A stretch of 64,000 bases of DNA. Origin: Streptomyces sp. CA-210063. Its GTDB lineage: Bacteria > Actinomycetota > Actinomycetes > Streptomycetales > Streptomycetaceae. The stretch is taken from assembly GCF_024612015.1 (NCBI RefSeq), contig NZ_CP102512.1, positions 6,882,001 through 6,946,000 of the forward strand, read 5' to 3'. Numbering within the stretch: position 1 is the first letter of the stretch; every line of letters starts with the position of its first letter. Shown here piece by piece: positions 49,221 to 57,330 of this stretch. The position numbers were made by a program, and so were the translations under genes. Under the pieces are notes generated by a model that saw only the letters and a list, made by a program, of their open reading frames with translations, ran no database searches and was not told the DNA's origin.

Positions 49221-50074
49221 AGGTCTCCTCGCATCCGCTGCAACAGGCTCACAGAGTCCGGGATGGTGAGAGCCTGTGAACGCATCCTGGCATACCGGCT
49301 TTGGAGGACGCTGACCTCTTTCGCGTCGGAAACAAGCAGGCCACCGCGCTGCCCCTCGCAGTAGGCGAACCAGCGGTTCTCGGGCGTCTCCAGTAGTTGG
49401 ATGGGTCCGGCGAGTCCAGCGTGGGACTCCCGTGCCAGGGGCATGACTTGGATGTCGATGTTCCGCAACTTGGCCATCTTCAGCAGGTGATCGAGGAGTC
49501 CACGTGTGACATCCACACCGCCCGTGTGCCGCAGGAACATGTGTTCCTCCAGCATGAAGCTGAACGCCGTGTTCGGCCGCTCATGGAGCAGCCGCTGCCG
49601 CTGTGCCCGAGCCCTCCACTGTTCCTCGACCTCCTCGTCGGTCAGCAGTGGCAGCCGGTCGTCGAACAGGGCCCTCGCGTACGCCTCTGTCTGCAACAAG
49701 CCCGGGATCATGCGGCTCTCGTACGTGTAGAGCACGATCGCCGTAGCCTCCAACCGCGCCCACTTCCGGAACCACGCCGCCAACCCCGGCTGCCGCCCCA
49801 GATGCTGAGCCGCCTTGGTCAGCGCCCCGGTGTTCCCCAGCGCCCGATCCACCCCCTCCACGAACGCCACATCCGGCATCCGCCTCCCCAACTCCACCGA
49901 CGCCACCATGTGCTTGGAGTACCCGACGAGGTCCGCCAACCCCTCCCGGCTCAGCCCCCCGTGCTCCCGCAACGCCTGGACCATCGCCCCGAACGTCCGC
50001 AGGCTGTCGGACGCCTCCGGCTCCCCGCCCCCGCCCATCCCCATTGCCGCCACGCCGCCGCTGTCGGCCACCAT
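49217..50074 (-). CDS. WhiJ-type XRE regulator (Scr1 family, DUF5753)
   Basis: A 285-residue regulator. ATG 50074 follows GGGAGGTGGCCC. The N-terminal HTH is VQALREHGGLSREGLADLVG-like with SVELGRRMPD, then the DUF5753 domain (SRMIPGLLQTEAYARALFDD, EQWRARAQRQRLL, IQVMPLARESHAGLAGPIQL). Family knowledge: WhiJ and Scr1-type proteins, with a DUF397 partner, control development, and form part of abaA-like clusters in Streptomyces. The DUF397 gene follows with a 4-bp overlap; an ATPase gene is divergent 158 bp away. A GCGTACGC palindrome lies in between. Confidence 0.88.
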   Translation of the reverse strand: MVADSGGVAAMGMGGGGEPEASDSLRTFGAMVQALREHGGLSREGLADLVGYSKHMVASVELGRRMPDVAFVEGVDRALGNTGALTKAAQHLGRQPGLAAWFRKWARLEATAIVLYTYESRMIPGLLQTEAYARALFDDRLPLLTDEEVEEQWRARAQRQRLLHERPNTAFSFMLEEHMFLRHTGGVDVTRGLLDHLLKMAKLRNIDIQVMPLARESHAGLAGPIQLLETPENRWFAYCEGQRGGLLVSDAKEVSVLQSRYARMRSQALTIPDSVSLLQRMRGDL

Positions 50075-50160
50075 GGGCCACCTCCCGCGCACCCGCCCGC
50101 TGAACCACACCGTTCAACGCCCATGGTCACAGCACGTCACCAGTACCGTCCAGTGCGTAA

Positions 50161-50187
50161 CCGCGTACGCTCGCGCAGCGTACGCGG
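50161..50187. promoter_or_regulatory. Perfect palindrome, candidate WhiJ operator
   Basis: CCGCGTACGCT / AGCGTACGCGG arms of 11 bp around a 5-nt spacer CGCGC. It lies in the 157-bp gap between the divergent WhiJ-type regulator and the ATPase genes, 45 bp before the ATPase start. Confidence 0.65.
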
Positions 50188-50231
50188 CGTGGAGCTGGTG
50201 AACCGGCCCGCGCGCAGGCCACATTGGCGGC

Positions 50232-50717
50232 ATGACCGCACTGCCCGCCGCTCAACTCCCCGCCACCGTGCACGCGTTCAGTCAGCGCTTCAGTTCGACC
50301 CCGCTGGGCGCCCGCCTGGCGAGACACCTCGCCCTCACCCAGCTGCACAGCTGGGGCATCCCGCACGGCTCGGACGCCTCCGAGAGAGCCGCGGCGGTCG
50401 TGGCCGAGCTCGCCGCGAACGCGGTGACACACGGCCGCGTACCCGGGCGGGACTTCGAACTGCGGCTCTCCCTGCCCACCGGCTCGCTCCGCATCGAGGT
50501 CACCGACACCCGCGCCGAACGCCACCCGCCCGGCCCCGGTGCCGTACGACCGTCCCGCCCCCTCGACGAGGGCGGGCGCGGCCTGACCCTCGTCGACGCC
50601 CTCGCCGACCGCTGGCAGGTACTGGACCGGAACCCGCCCGGCAAAACCGTCCTGGCCGAGATCGACCTGCCGCGGTGGCTGTCCCTGGTCAGGCGTCTGT
50701 CGGCACCAGGGCGCTAG
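50232..50717 (+). CDS. HATPase anti-sigma-like ATP-binding protein
   Basis: A 161-residue protein with a histidine-kinase-type ATPase fold like RsbW/SpoIIAB. The N box is VVAELAANAVTHG, the G1 region is VTDTRAERHPPGPG, and GGRGLTLVDALADRW is the G2 region. Family knowledge: small HATPase proteins of this type act as anti-sigma factors or regulators and are paired with WhiJ/DUF397 in abaA-like clusters. It is divergent from the WhiJ regulator; the toxin-antitoxin pair follows 34 bp later on the same strand. Confidence 0.85.
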   Translation: MTALPAAQLPATVHAFSQRFSSTPLGARLARHLALTQLHSWGIPHGSDASERAAAVVAELAANAVTHGRVPGRDFELRLSLPTGSLRIEVTDTRAERHPPGPGAVRPSRPLDEGGRGLTLVDALADRWQVLDRNPPGKTVLAEIDLPRWLSLVRRLSAPGR

Positions 50718-50727
50718 GGCGCTGGGT

Positions 50728-50744
50728 GTATACGTCGCGTATAC
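50728..50744. promoter_or_regulatory. Palindromic operator of the toxin-antitoxin pair
   Basis: GTATACG / CGTATAC arms around TCG, 7 bp before the antitoxin ATG. It is A+T-rich for this genome, looks like a -10-overlapping operator and suits a ribbon-helix-helix autorepressor. Confidence 0.7.
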
Positions 50745-50751
50745 TCGCCTC

Positions 50752-51033
50752 ATGTCCGACGTCATGATCCGCGTGCCCGCCGAAGTCCGTGACCAGCTTG
50801 CCGCCGTGGCCGAGGCCCGGGGGACCAGTCTTCGTGCCCTGATGCAGGACATAGCCGCTCAGACACTGACTCCCGAGCAGATCAGGGAGCGGGCCGACCG
50901 TACCCGCCTCCTGCTCGCCGAGCGCTTCGGGCACGACGTGTCCGACGAGGAGTCCGCCGAGATGCGGCGCAAGATGCGGGAGGCCACAGCCGCTCACCGG
51001 GCGGCCCTCGCCGAAGCGGAGTCGTCCCGTTGA
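50752..51033 (+). CDS. Ribbon-helix-helix antitoxin
   Basis: A 93-residue protein whose first 45 residues are a ribbon-helix-helix: MSDVMIRVPAEVRDQLAAVA then EARGTSLRALMQDIA. The C-terminal helix EESAEMRRKMREATAAHRAA is typical of a toxin-binding tail. It overlaps the PIN gene start (TTGA), the usual antitoxin-first order. Family knowledge: VapB-like antitoxins neutralise the toxin and repress the operon with it. The palindrome just upstream fits autoregulation. Confidence 0.85.
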   Translation: MSDVMIRVPAEVRDQLAAVAEARGTSLRALMQDIAAQTLTPEQIRERADRTRLLLAERFGHDVSDEESAEMRRKMREATAAHRAALAEAESSR

Positions 51034-51422
51034 GCCAGACCGAGCACTACGTCCTTGACTCGCCGACCCTCTTGGCGCTGGGAGGCGACAAGCAGGTTTC
51101 CGGCCTCGTCCATGCCGCTGCGGCGAGCGATGATGTGCGCCTCTGGGTGCCTGTCCTGTGTCTTCTGGAAGCCGAGCGCCGACGTGCGGGCATGGTCGAC
51201 CACGTCGGTGTGCTGGTGGACGTCCTTCATGTCCTGGACGACGACTACGCGATGGCTGTGACCATCGCCGAGCTGGGGCGCGCGGGTGTCGCACAGGGCA
51301 CCTCGGCCGCTGTCCATGCCGCGAGGCCGAACCAGCTGCTTCCGATGGGCGGGCTGGTCGCCACCGTGGAGCCAGGCCCCTATGAAGGGCTCGGGGTCGG
51401 CATCATGGACCTGAACCGCTGA
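51030..51422 (+). CDS. PIN-domain-like toxin partner
   Basis: A 130-residue protein from TTG 51030, overlapping the antitoxin stop (TTGA). The N-terminus YVLDSPTLLALGGDKQVSGL resembles the PIN core (Asp at residue 9), LCLLEAERRRAG gives a second acidic residue and HVLDDDYAMAVTIAELGR a helix. The catalytic quartet is not fully convincing, so it may be a diverged VapC-like RNase. The C-terminal 25 residues (PMGGLVATVEPGPYEGLG and VGIMDLNR) are repeated as a fragment at 43333. Target RNA unknown. Confidence 0.72.
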   Translation: MSQTEHYVLDSPTLLALGGDKQVSGLVHAAAASDDVRLWVPVLCLLEAERRRAGMVDHVGVLVDVLHVLDDDYAMAVTIAELGRAGVAQGTSAAVHAARPNQLLPMGGLVATVEPGPYEGLGVGIMDLNR

Positions 51423-51429
51423 CGGCGTG

Positions 51430-51480
51430 TCCCCGGGAGGGCCGGGCCGCCCCTCTCGGGGCTGCGGGCCCTCCCGGGGA
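51430..51480. terminator. Bidirectional terminator between toxin and ABC genes
   Basis: Perfect 14-bp stem TCCCCGGGAGGGCC / GGCCCTCCCGGGGA with a 23-nt GC-rich loop, between convergent genes ending at 51422 and 51490. Confidence 0.85.
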
Positions 51481-51489
51481 GGTGACCCG

Positions 51490-52617
51490 TCACGACGTGA
51501 CCGTCAGCAAGTCCCGCTGGTCCTCCGGCAGTTCCACCTTGTCCGCGTACAGCAGCGCGTGCCCCGGGTCGAAGACCAGCGCCACGTCCCCCGCCAGCCC
51601 CCCGTTCCCGCTCAACACCTGCACCACCTGGTCGCCGAGGCGGACGTCGTACTCGTAGCGGGAGCCGACGTAGGAGCTGGTGATGACCTGGGTGTCGAGG
51701 CGGTTCACCCCCGCCGGGGTCTCGGCCGAGGCCACGACCTCAAGGCGCTCCGGGCGGACCGCCACCGTCACGGAGTCACCGGTCGGGACGCGCGCGTCGC
51801 TGTCGACCCGTACGACATCCCCGCTGGCGTCGAGGAGCACGGTGTGCCGGGTGCCGTCCAGGCTGACGACCTTGCCGGTGAGGAAGTTGCAGCGGCCGAC
51901 GAACGCGGCGACGGCGGGCGCGGCGGGCCGCTCGTAGATCTCGTGCGGGGTACCGATCTGGATCATGTTGCCGCCCTCCATCACGGCGATCCGGTCGCTG
52001 AGCGCCAGCGCCTCGTCCTGGTCGTGGGTGACGTAGACGGTGGTGATGCCCAGCTCCTCCTGGAGCCGCTTCAGCCAGGCGCGGGCCTGCTCGCGGAGCT
52101 TGGCGTCGAGGTTGGAGAGGGGCTCGTCCAGCAGCAGGACCGTCGGGGAGTAGACCAACGCCCGTGCCAGGGCGACGCGTTGCTGCTGGCCGCCCGAGAG
52201 CTGGTGCGGGTAGCGGCCGCTGAGCGCGGCGAGGCCGACCTTGTCCAGCGCGTCGTGGATCAGGGTCTTCTGCTTGTCCTTCGGCACCTTGCGGATGTTG
52301 AGCGGCAGCGCGAGGTTCTTCGCGATGGTCATGTGCGGCCAGAGCGCGTACGACTGGAAGACCATGCCGAGGTTGCGCTCCTCGGGCGGGAGGAAGATCC
52401 CCGCCCCGGCGTCGACGAAGGGCCTGCCGCCGACCGCGATCGAGCCCTCCGTCGGCTGCTCAAGGCCCGCTATGCAGTTCAGCGTCGTCGACTTGCCGCA
52501 GCCGCTCGCGCCAAGGAGCGTGAAGAATTCACCATCCCTGATGGTGAAGGTGACATCACGCAGGACGGAGTTGTCGCCGAACGTCTTGGCGAGGTTCTTG
52601 ACGGTCACCTCAGGCAT
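51490..52617 (-). CDS. ABC importer ATPase (ferric/polyamine type, with TOBE domain)
   Basis: A 375-residue ATPase: Walker A LLGASGCGKST, Q-loop GMVFQSYALWPHM, signature LSGGQQQR, Walker B VLLLDEPLSNLD and H-loop VYVTHDQDEALAL. The C-terminal part from about 245 is a TOBE domain (FLTGKVVSLDGTRHTVLL). It is the last gene of a three-gene importer with the fused permease and solute-binding protein; ATG 52617 overlaps the permease stop by 8 bp. Family knowledge: the arrangement is that of FbpC/PotA-like iron or polyamine importers. Confidence 0.9.
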   Translation of the reverse strand: MPEVTVKNLAKTFGDNSVLRDVTFTIRDGEFFTLLGASGCGKSTTLNCIAGLEQPTEGSIAVGGRPFVDAGAGIFLPPEERNLGMVFQSYALWPHMTIAKNLALPLNIRKVPKDKQKTLIHDALDKVGLAALSGRYPHQLSGGQQQRVALARALVYSPTVLLLDEPLSNLDAKLREQARAWLKRLQEELGITTVYVTHDQDEALALSDRIAVMEGGNMIQIGTPHEIYERPAAPAVAAFVGRCNFLTGKVVSLDGTRHTVLLDASGDVVRVDSDARVPTGDSVTVAVRPERLEVVASAETPAGVNRLDTQVITSSYVGSRYEYDVRLGDQVVQVLSGNGGLAGDVALVFDPGHALLYADKVELPEDQRDLLTVTS

Positions 52618-54382
52618 GGTGCTTTCCCTTCATGAGCAGTCCCGCGAGTGCGACGAAGACCGCGGTGATGCCGATCTGGAGGGTGGCCAGCGCGGCGACG
52701 GATCCGGCCCTGCCCTGCGTCCAGAGACTGAGCATGGTGGTGCCGAGGATGTTGTTGTCGGCCGAGGAGAGGAAGACGGCCGGGGAGTACTCCTTGAGCA
52801 TGATCACGAAAGTGAGGACGAGCGCTCCGGCGAACGCCGGCGTGATCAGGGCCCGCAGGACCCGGAAGAAGGTCATCAGCCAGTCGGCGCCGGAGACCCG
52901 GGCCGCGTTGTCCAGCTCACCGCCGATCTGCATGATCGCCGGGGCGACCGAGCCGAAGGCGCTGGGCAGGGCCCGCATACCGAAGGCGATGATGACGGCG
53001 TAGATCGTGCCCTGGAGCACCGAGCCCATCCCGAACGGGGCGAGCGCGAAGGCCCAGAAGAAGCCGATACCGATGATGATGCCGGGCAGGGACTGCGGGA
53101 TCAGGGCCAGGTACTCGACCGCCCGGCCCCAGCGGAACGTGGACCGCCGGGCCACCATCACCGCCAACACGGCGAGCGCGCTGACGACCACCGAGCCGAC
53201 ACCGGCCACGATGAGGCTGTTCCACAGCGACTGCACGTAGTTGTCCGAGTCGAAGACGAGCTCGTAGTTCTTCGTCGTCACCGTCCTGAACGGCGACTGG
53301 AGCGGGGTGAAGACGAGCGTGAAGGACCGCATCACCAGGCCCGCGATCGGCACCACGGCCCCGACGATCACGTACAACCAGATGCACGCGATGCTCACCC
53401 ACTTCAGCCAGCCCAGGTCGAGCTTGCGGGGCCGGGTCACCTTGCCGCGCACGGACACGAACCGGGCCGCGTCCTTGAGGAGCTTCGCCTGTACGGCGAC
53501 CAGGCTCAGGGTGACGACGAGGATGACCGTCGAGGCGGCGCCCAGCATCGTGTAGTCGGGGTCCACCGACTGAAGTCCGTTGTGGTAGAGGAAGGTGGAG
53601 AAGACGTCGATGCTGACCGGCTGGCCGTACAGCAGCGGCACACTCAGCGTCTCGATCGACACGGAGAACACGAGGATGGCGCTGTAGACGATCGGCGGCC
53701 GCAGCAGCGGCACGATCACCTGAGCCAGAATTCTGAACGGCCCCGCGCCGCAGACCTGGGCGGCCGACTCCAGCGAGGCGTCCGACTGCCGGAGCGCGTT
53801 GGCGCAGAAGACGTACGCGATCGGCGCCAGCGCCACGGCCTCCGTGAGCGCCATGCCGGGGATCGAGTACAGGTTCCACGGCACCCCGCCGAAGATCTGC
53901 TGCACCTTGACGCTGACGAACCCGGCCGGGCCGTACATGATGATCCAGCCGAAGCCCAGGATCAGCGACGAGATGAAGAACGGCCACTGCATCGCCAGCG
54001 CGACGAGCCGGCCGCCCGGCAGCTTCGTCCGGACCACCACGATCGCCATCGGGATGGCGATGGCGAGGCTGAGGATGGTGGTCAGGGATGCGAACAACAG
54101 CGTATTCAGGGCGACTTCACCGAAGCCGGCCTCGGTGAAGAGGTCGCTGTAGCCGCTGAGGGTGAAGGCCCCGCCCGCCTCGTAGAGCGGGCGGTTGCGG
54201 ATGCTCTGGTAGAGGGTCGGGACGATCGGGGCCAGCACCAGGACGGCGAGGAACGCCAGGACCGCGTACTGGACGACCGTGTCCCGTCCGATGCCGAGGG
54301 GGCGGCGGTAGCGCGGCGGCTCGAACGTTTCCGTGGGTGACTCGCCGGCCGGTGTGCGGGGCGGCTGGGTGAGGGTTGACAT
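52610..54382 (-). CDS. ABC importer permease, two fused permease domains
   Basis: A 590-residue membrane protein with about twelve transmembrane segments. It contains two EAA-type permease loops: LRQSDASLESAAQVCGAGPF and GGELDNAARVSGADWLMTFF. That is the fused FbpB/ThiP-like layout found in ferric-type importers. Start ATG 54382 (MSTLTQPPRTPAGESPT). It forms the channel for the neighbouring binding protein and ATPase. Confidence 0.9.
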   Translation of the reverse strand: MSTLTQPPRTPAGESPTETFEPPRYRRPLGIGRDTVVQYAVLAFLAVLVLAPIVPTLYQSIRNRPLYEAGGAFTLSGYSDLFTEAGFGEVALNTLLFASLTTILSLAIAIPMAIVVVRTKLPGGRLVALAMQWPFFISSLILGFGWIIMYGPAGFVSVKVQQIFGGVPWNLYSIPGMALTEAVALAPIAYVFCANALRQSDASLESAAQVCGAGPFRILAQVIVPLLRPPIVYSAILVFSVSIETLSVPLLYGQPVSIDVFSTFLYHNGLQSVDPDYTMLGAASTVILVVTLSLVAVQAKLLKDAARFVSVRGKVTRPRKLDLGWLKWVSIACIWLYVIVGAVVPIAGLVMRSFTLVFTPLQSPFRTVTTKNYELVFDSDNYVQSLWNSLIVAGVGSVVVSALAVLAVMVARRSTFRWGRAVEYLALIPQSLPGIIIGIGFFWAFALAPFGMGSVLQGTIYAVIIAFGMRALPSAFGSVAPAIMQIGGELDNAARVSGADWLMTFFRVLRALITPAFAGALVLTFVIMLKEYSPAVFLSSADNNILGTTMLSLWTQGRAGSVAALATLQIGITAVFVALAGLLMKGKHHA

Positions 54383-54424
54383 GTGCTCTGACTCCGATCG
54401 TCCCGGGAGGGTGCCTGACGCGGA

Positions 54425-55588
54425 CTACTTACGGAGTCCGTCGAAGCGCTCCAGCCAGGCCGCGGCGTCGTCCTTCGCGACCGCCTCGTACTTGACGTGG
54501 ATGATGTTCTCCTCGCCGACCGCGTCGACGACCTCCTGGTAGGTGTGCAGGCCCTCGCCCTTCACGCCCTCGCGGTACGAGGCGAGGCCGCCCTCGGCGA
54601 CCGCGCGCTGGCCCTCGTCGGAGAGGGCGAAGTCCAGGAAGAGCTTGGAGGTCGCCGGGTGCGGCGCCTCGGCGGCGATACCGAGACCGCGCGGCAGGAC
54701 GACCGTGCCGTCCTTCGGGAAGACGATCTTCACCAGGCCCGCGCTGTCCTCGACGACCGGGTAGGCGGGGGAGGCGCTGATCAGGAAGCCGGCCGTGTAC
54801 TCACCGGCGACGATCTTCTCCAGCTGGGTGCCGGAGGAGGTCTCCGGGCGGGTCAGCGGAAGGATCTTCTCCAGGTCCTTCCACGCCTCCGGGTTGCCCT
54901 CGGTGAGCGCCCGCGTGACCGTGAAACCGAACGAGCCCTCCGGGTCGCGGACCGTCACCTTGTTCTTGAACTTGCCCTCGTCCCCGGTCACGATCTTCGC
55001 GAAGTCCGTCAGGGTGGTCGGCGGGGTCTCCATCAGCGAGGTGTTGTACGCGATCGTCATGGGGTCCTGCGACATCGAGTACACGCTCGGCAGCAGCTCC
55101 GCGCTCTCGCCCAGCTCCTCCAGCTCCGGCGACTCGTACTCCAGGACCGTGTTCTTCCGGGCCGAGAAGTCGGCCCACGCGGTCGCCGCGCTGGAGATCA
55201 GCACATCCGCCGGGGACGACCCGGCCGCGTTCTCGGAGAGCGTCTTCTGGAACAGCTCGTCGCTGTCCAGCTCGTTCACGGAGACGGTCTTGATGAAGTC
55301 GTACTTCTTCTTGAAGTCCCGGACGATCGGCGCCATGTTCTCGTCACCGAGGTTCGAGTAGACGGTGAGCTTGCCGCCCTCCTTCTCCGCCGCCTCGATC
55401 AGGTCCGCGTAGTCCGCCGGGTAGTAGTCCGGCACCTGGCCCGCCGAGATCTTGTTCTCCGCCACCTTCGGCGCGTCGTCACCACCGCCGCCGCACGCGG
55501 CCAGCGTGGCGAGCGCGAGGGTCGCGGCGAACGCGGCCGTCAGGGGGCGCCGGAGCGCGGGTGCCGTTGTGTGGCTGGATCTGGCCAT
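54425..55588 (-). CDS. Extracellular solute-binding lipoprotein (ferric type)
   Basis: A 387-residue solute-binding protein. ATG 55588 follows AGGAGGAGAACC. Signal and lipobox TLAACGGGG put the lipid-bearing Cys near residue 32. Conserved blocks: KLTVYSNLGDENMAPIVRDF, DVLISSAATAWADF, VYSMSQDPMTIAYNTSL and GFLISASPAYPVVEDSAGLV. It follows the Fe3+-binding type-1/2 (SBP_bac_8) plan. No iron box is seen upstream, so the ligand could be iron, thiamine, polyamine or phosphonate. Confidence 0.88.
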   Translation of the reverse strand: MARSSHTTAPALRRPLTAAFAATLALATLAACGGGGDDAPKVAENKISAGQVPDYYPADYADLIEAAEKEGGKLTVYSNLGDENMAPIVRDFKKKYDFIKTVSVNELDSDELFQKTLSENAAGSSPADVLISSAATAWADFSARKNTVLEYESPELEELGESAELLPSVYSMSQDPMTIAYNTSLMETPPTTLTDFAKIVTGDEGKFKNKVTVRDPEGSFGFTVTRALTEGNPEAWKDLEKILPLTRPETSSGTQLEKIVAGEYTAGFLISASPAYPVVEDSAGLVKIVFPKDGTVVLPRGLGIAAEAPHPATSKLFLDFALSDEGQRAVAEGGLASYREGVKGEGLHTYQEVVDAVGEENIIHVKYEAVAKDDAAAWLERFDGLRK

Positions 55589-55842
55589 GGTTCTCCTCCT
55601 GGCGCATGCCGTGTGGCAGCTGTTGCCGGGAGGTTAGAGACCCAGGTCAGGCCGGTAAATCCCTCACCCGTCAGAGCTCGTACTGCTCGTATTGGTCGTT
55701 GTGTACGTGACGCGAGTCACCGCTTGCGAGCAGGGGGCGATGGCTGGGAATGATCGCATCCGAGGTGCGCTGCGAGTCGCTGCGACCGCCCCCTACGCCG
55801 CGGTGTCCTCCGTCTTCCCAGGGCTTCCCCAGGGCGGTCGGA
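55589..55842. other. 254-bp gap upstream of the importer operon
   Basis: Lies between the solute-binding protein start and the PQQ-propeller stop. It holds the importer promoter region and a possible GACCGCC / GGCGGTC hairpin at about 55787-55840 after the PQQ gene. No recognised iron box (TTAGGTTAGGCTAACCTAA-like) was found. Confidence 0.4.
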
Positions 55843-57114
55843 TCACACAGCGGGCAGCGCGTAGATCCGCTTCCCGTGCGTCACGGCCAGCCGGTTGCCC
55901 GCCGCCATGACGTACCACTCCTTGTTGTCGCCGGTGTTGTCGTTGTAGGTCCAGCGCAGCTTCCCGCTCTTCACGTCGAAGGCGTGCACGCCGCCGTCCT
56001 TGTCGAACGTGGTCGCGCCGTACAGGGTGTCGCCCACCTTGGCGAACTGCCAGGCCTGAGCCGACTCCAGCAGATCCTCGTTGCGCCAGACCTGCTTGCC
56101 CGTGTCGGGGTCCACCGCCCACATGCTGCGTGCGGTGTCGGACGCGTAGAGAACCCCGTCCACGACATGGGGGTCCTTGAAGATGCTGAACTCGTCCGTG
56201 GCGAGCGACCAGCGTTCCTTGCCCCCGGCCAGGTCGAGCGCTCGCAGCCGCCGGCCTTCCGCGAGGATCACCAGATCCTTGTGCACGGCGAAATGACGGT
56301 AGTTGGACGTGCTGAGCTTCTTGGTCCACACCTGTCGGCCGGTCGCCGTGTCGCGGACGGTCACGTTCTTCCGGAAGTCCGTGTAGACGAGGCGTTCACC
56401 GGTGACCGTGGCAGTGATGCCGTACTCCTCGGTCCCCGCGTCACGCTTCTCACGCCAGGCGATCCTGCCGGAGGTGGTGTCGATGGCGGCGATCACATTG
56501 GTGGGCGACGAGAAGTCCTTCTCCAGGACGCCGGCGAGGACGTAGACGTGGCGGTCGTCGGCCGCGATCGGGCGTGGCTGGTCGTACTCCTTGCCCAGGC
56601 GACTGCGCCAGGTCTCCTTGCCCGTGGCCGGATCCAGACCCACCACGTCACCGTCGTACTCGGCGCTGGCGAGGTAGAGCGTTCCGCCGCCGACTATGAG
56701 TTTGGCGCCGGGCGTGGTGACGCCGGCTCTGGACCACTTCGCCTTGCCGCTCGCGATGTCGCGTCCCACCAGCGGGTCGCCCGCGACGAGGACCAGGTTC
56801 CCGATCACCGCCAGGGCCTCGGTACCGGACACACCGTTGTTCGCGGCCTCCGCCTTCCACAGTGGCTCGGGTGCGGTGCCCGGCGGCGGGGTGGTGAAGC
56901 TGTCACCGTTCTTGTCCGCGCCCGGTGTCGAGCCGTCACCGTTCTTGTCCGCGCCGGGTGTCGAGCTGTCACCCGACGCGTCCGCCTCGTCCCCGGGACC
57001 GCACGCCACGACCCCGGCCCCGAAGACGGCCAGCCCCAGCCCTGTCCCGGCCAGCCTGAACATCTGCCTGCGTGACACCGCGTGTACGGCACGTCTGTCC
57101 ACGTCTTTTCCCAC
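55843..57114 (-). CDS. PQQ-like beta-propeller lipoprotein
   Basis: A 423-residue exported protein with GTG start at 57114. A Tat-like signal SRRQMFRLAGTG is followed by a lipobox GVVACG. A linker of two near-identical 11-residue repeats (GDSSTPGADKN, GDGSTPGADKN) leads to the propeller, with blades ending in W motifs (SGKAKWSRAG, TGKETWRSRL, TGRQVWTKKL, GGKERWSLAT, TGKQVWRNEDL, SGKLRWTYND). Family knowledge: BamB- or PQQ-like domains act in outer-surface assembly or as sensors. It is a single gene between the importer and the secretion locus. Confidence 0.85.
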   Translation of the reverse strand: MGKDVDRRAVHAVSRRQMFRLAGTGLGLAVFGAGVVACGPGDEADASGDSSTPGADKNGDGSTPGADKNGDSFTTPPPGTAPEPLWKAEAANNGVSGTEALAVIGNLVLVAGDPLVGRDIASGKAKWSRAGVTTPGAKLIVGGGTLYLASAEYDGDVVGLDPATGKETWRSRLGKEYDQPRPIAADDRHVYVLAGVLEKDFSSPTNVIAAIDTTSGRIAWREKRDAGTEEYGITATVTGERLVYTDFRKNVTVRDTATGRQVWTKKLSTSNYRHFAVHKDLVILAEGRRLRALDLAGGKERWSLATDEFSIFKDPHVVDGVLYASDTARSMWAVDPDTGKQVWRNEDLLESAQAWQFAKVGDTLYGATTFDKDGGVHAFDVKSGKLRWTYNDNTGDNKEWYVMAAGNRLAVTHGKRIYALPAV

Positions 57115-57244
57115 TTCCGCGTTCTGTTCGGCGACCCTTGGAAGATCTTGAGCGCCGTCAGGTTAGCCGTCGACTTTCGGCCGAACGCCGGACGGAACGC
57201 AATCGGGACAGAGCCGTGAATCTCCTGTCACTCCGTCAAGGCCC

Positions 57245-57267
57245 TCCCGCACGGCGGTCGTGCGGGA
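57245..57267 (-). terminator. Hairpin downstream of DUF6177
   Basis: TCCCGCAC / GTGCGGGA, 8-bp stem with a 7-nt loop, about 65 bp past the DUF6177 stop. Confidence 0.45.
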
Positions 57268-57330
57268 AAAGAGACCTCTCACCGAGGGGCGCGAGGATGA
57301 CGACGTAGACGTGTCACGTCCTGCGCTGCG

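Noticed and set aside
43333..51422. The 82-bp direct repeat as att sites of an 8-kb integrative element
   Set aside because: No integrase or excisionase gene is present between the copies, the copies differ at four positions, and one is a gene fragment without a tRNA. A decayed duplicate is simpler, though the idea is not fully excluded.
55589..55842. An iron-box (DmdR1/IdeR-type) upstream of the ferric-type importer
   Set aside because: No match to the TTAGG-n-CCTAA pattern was found; so iron specificity rests on gene family only.
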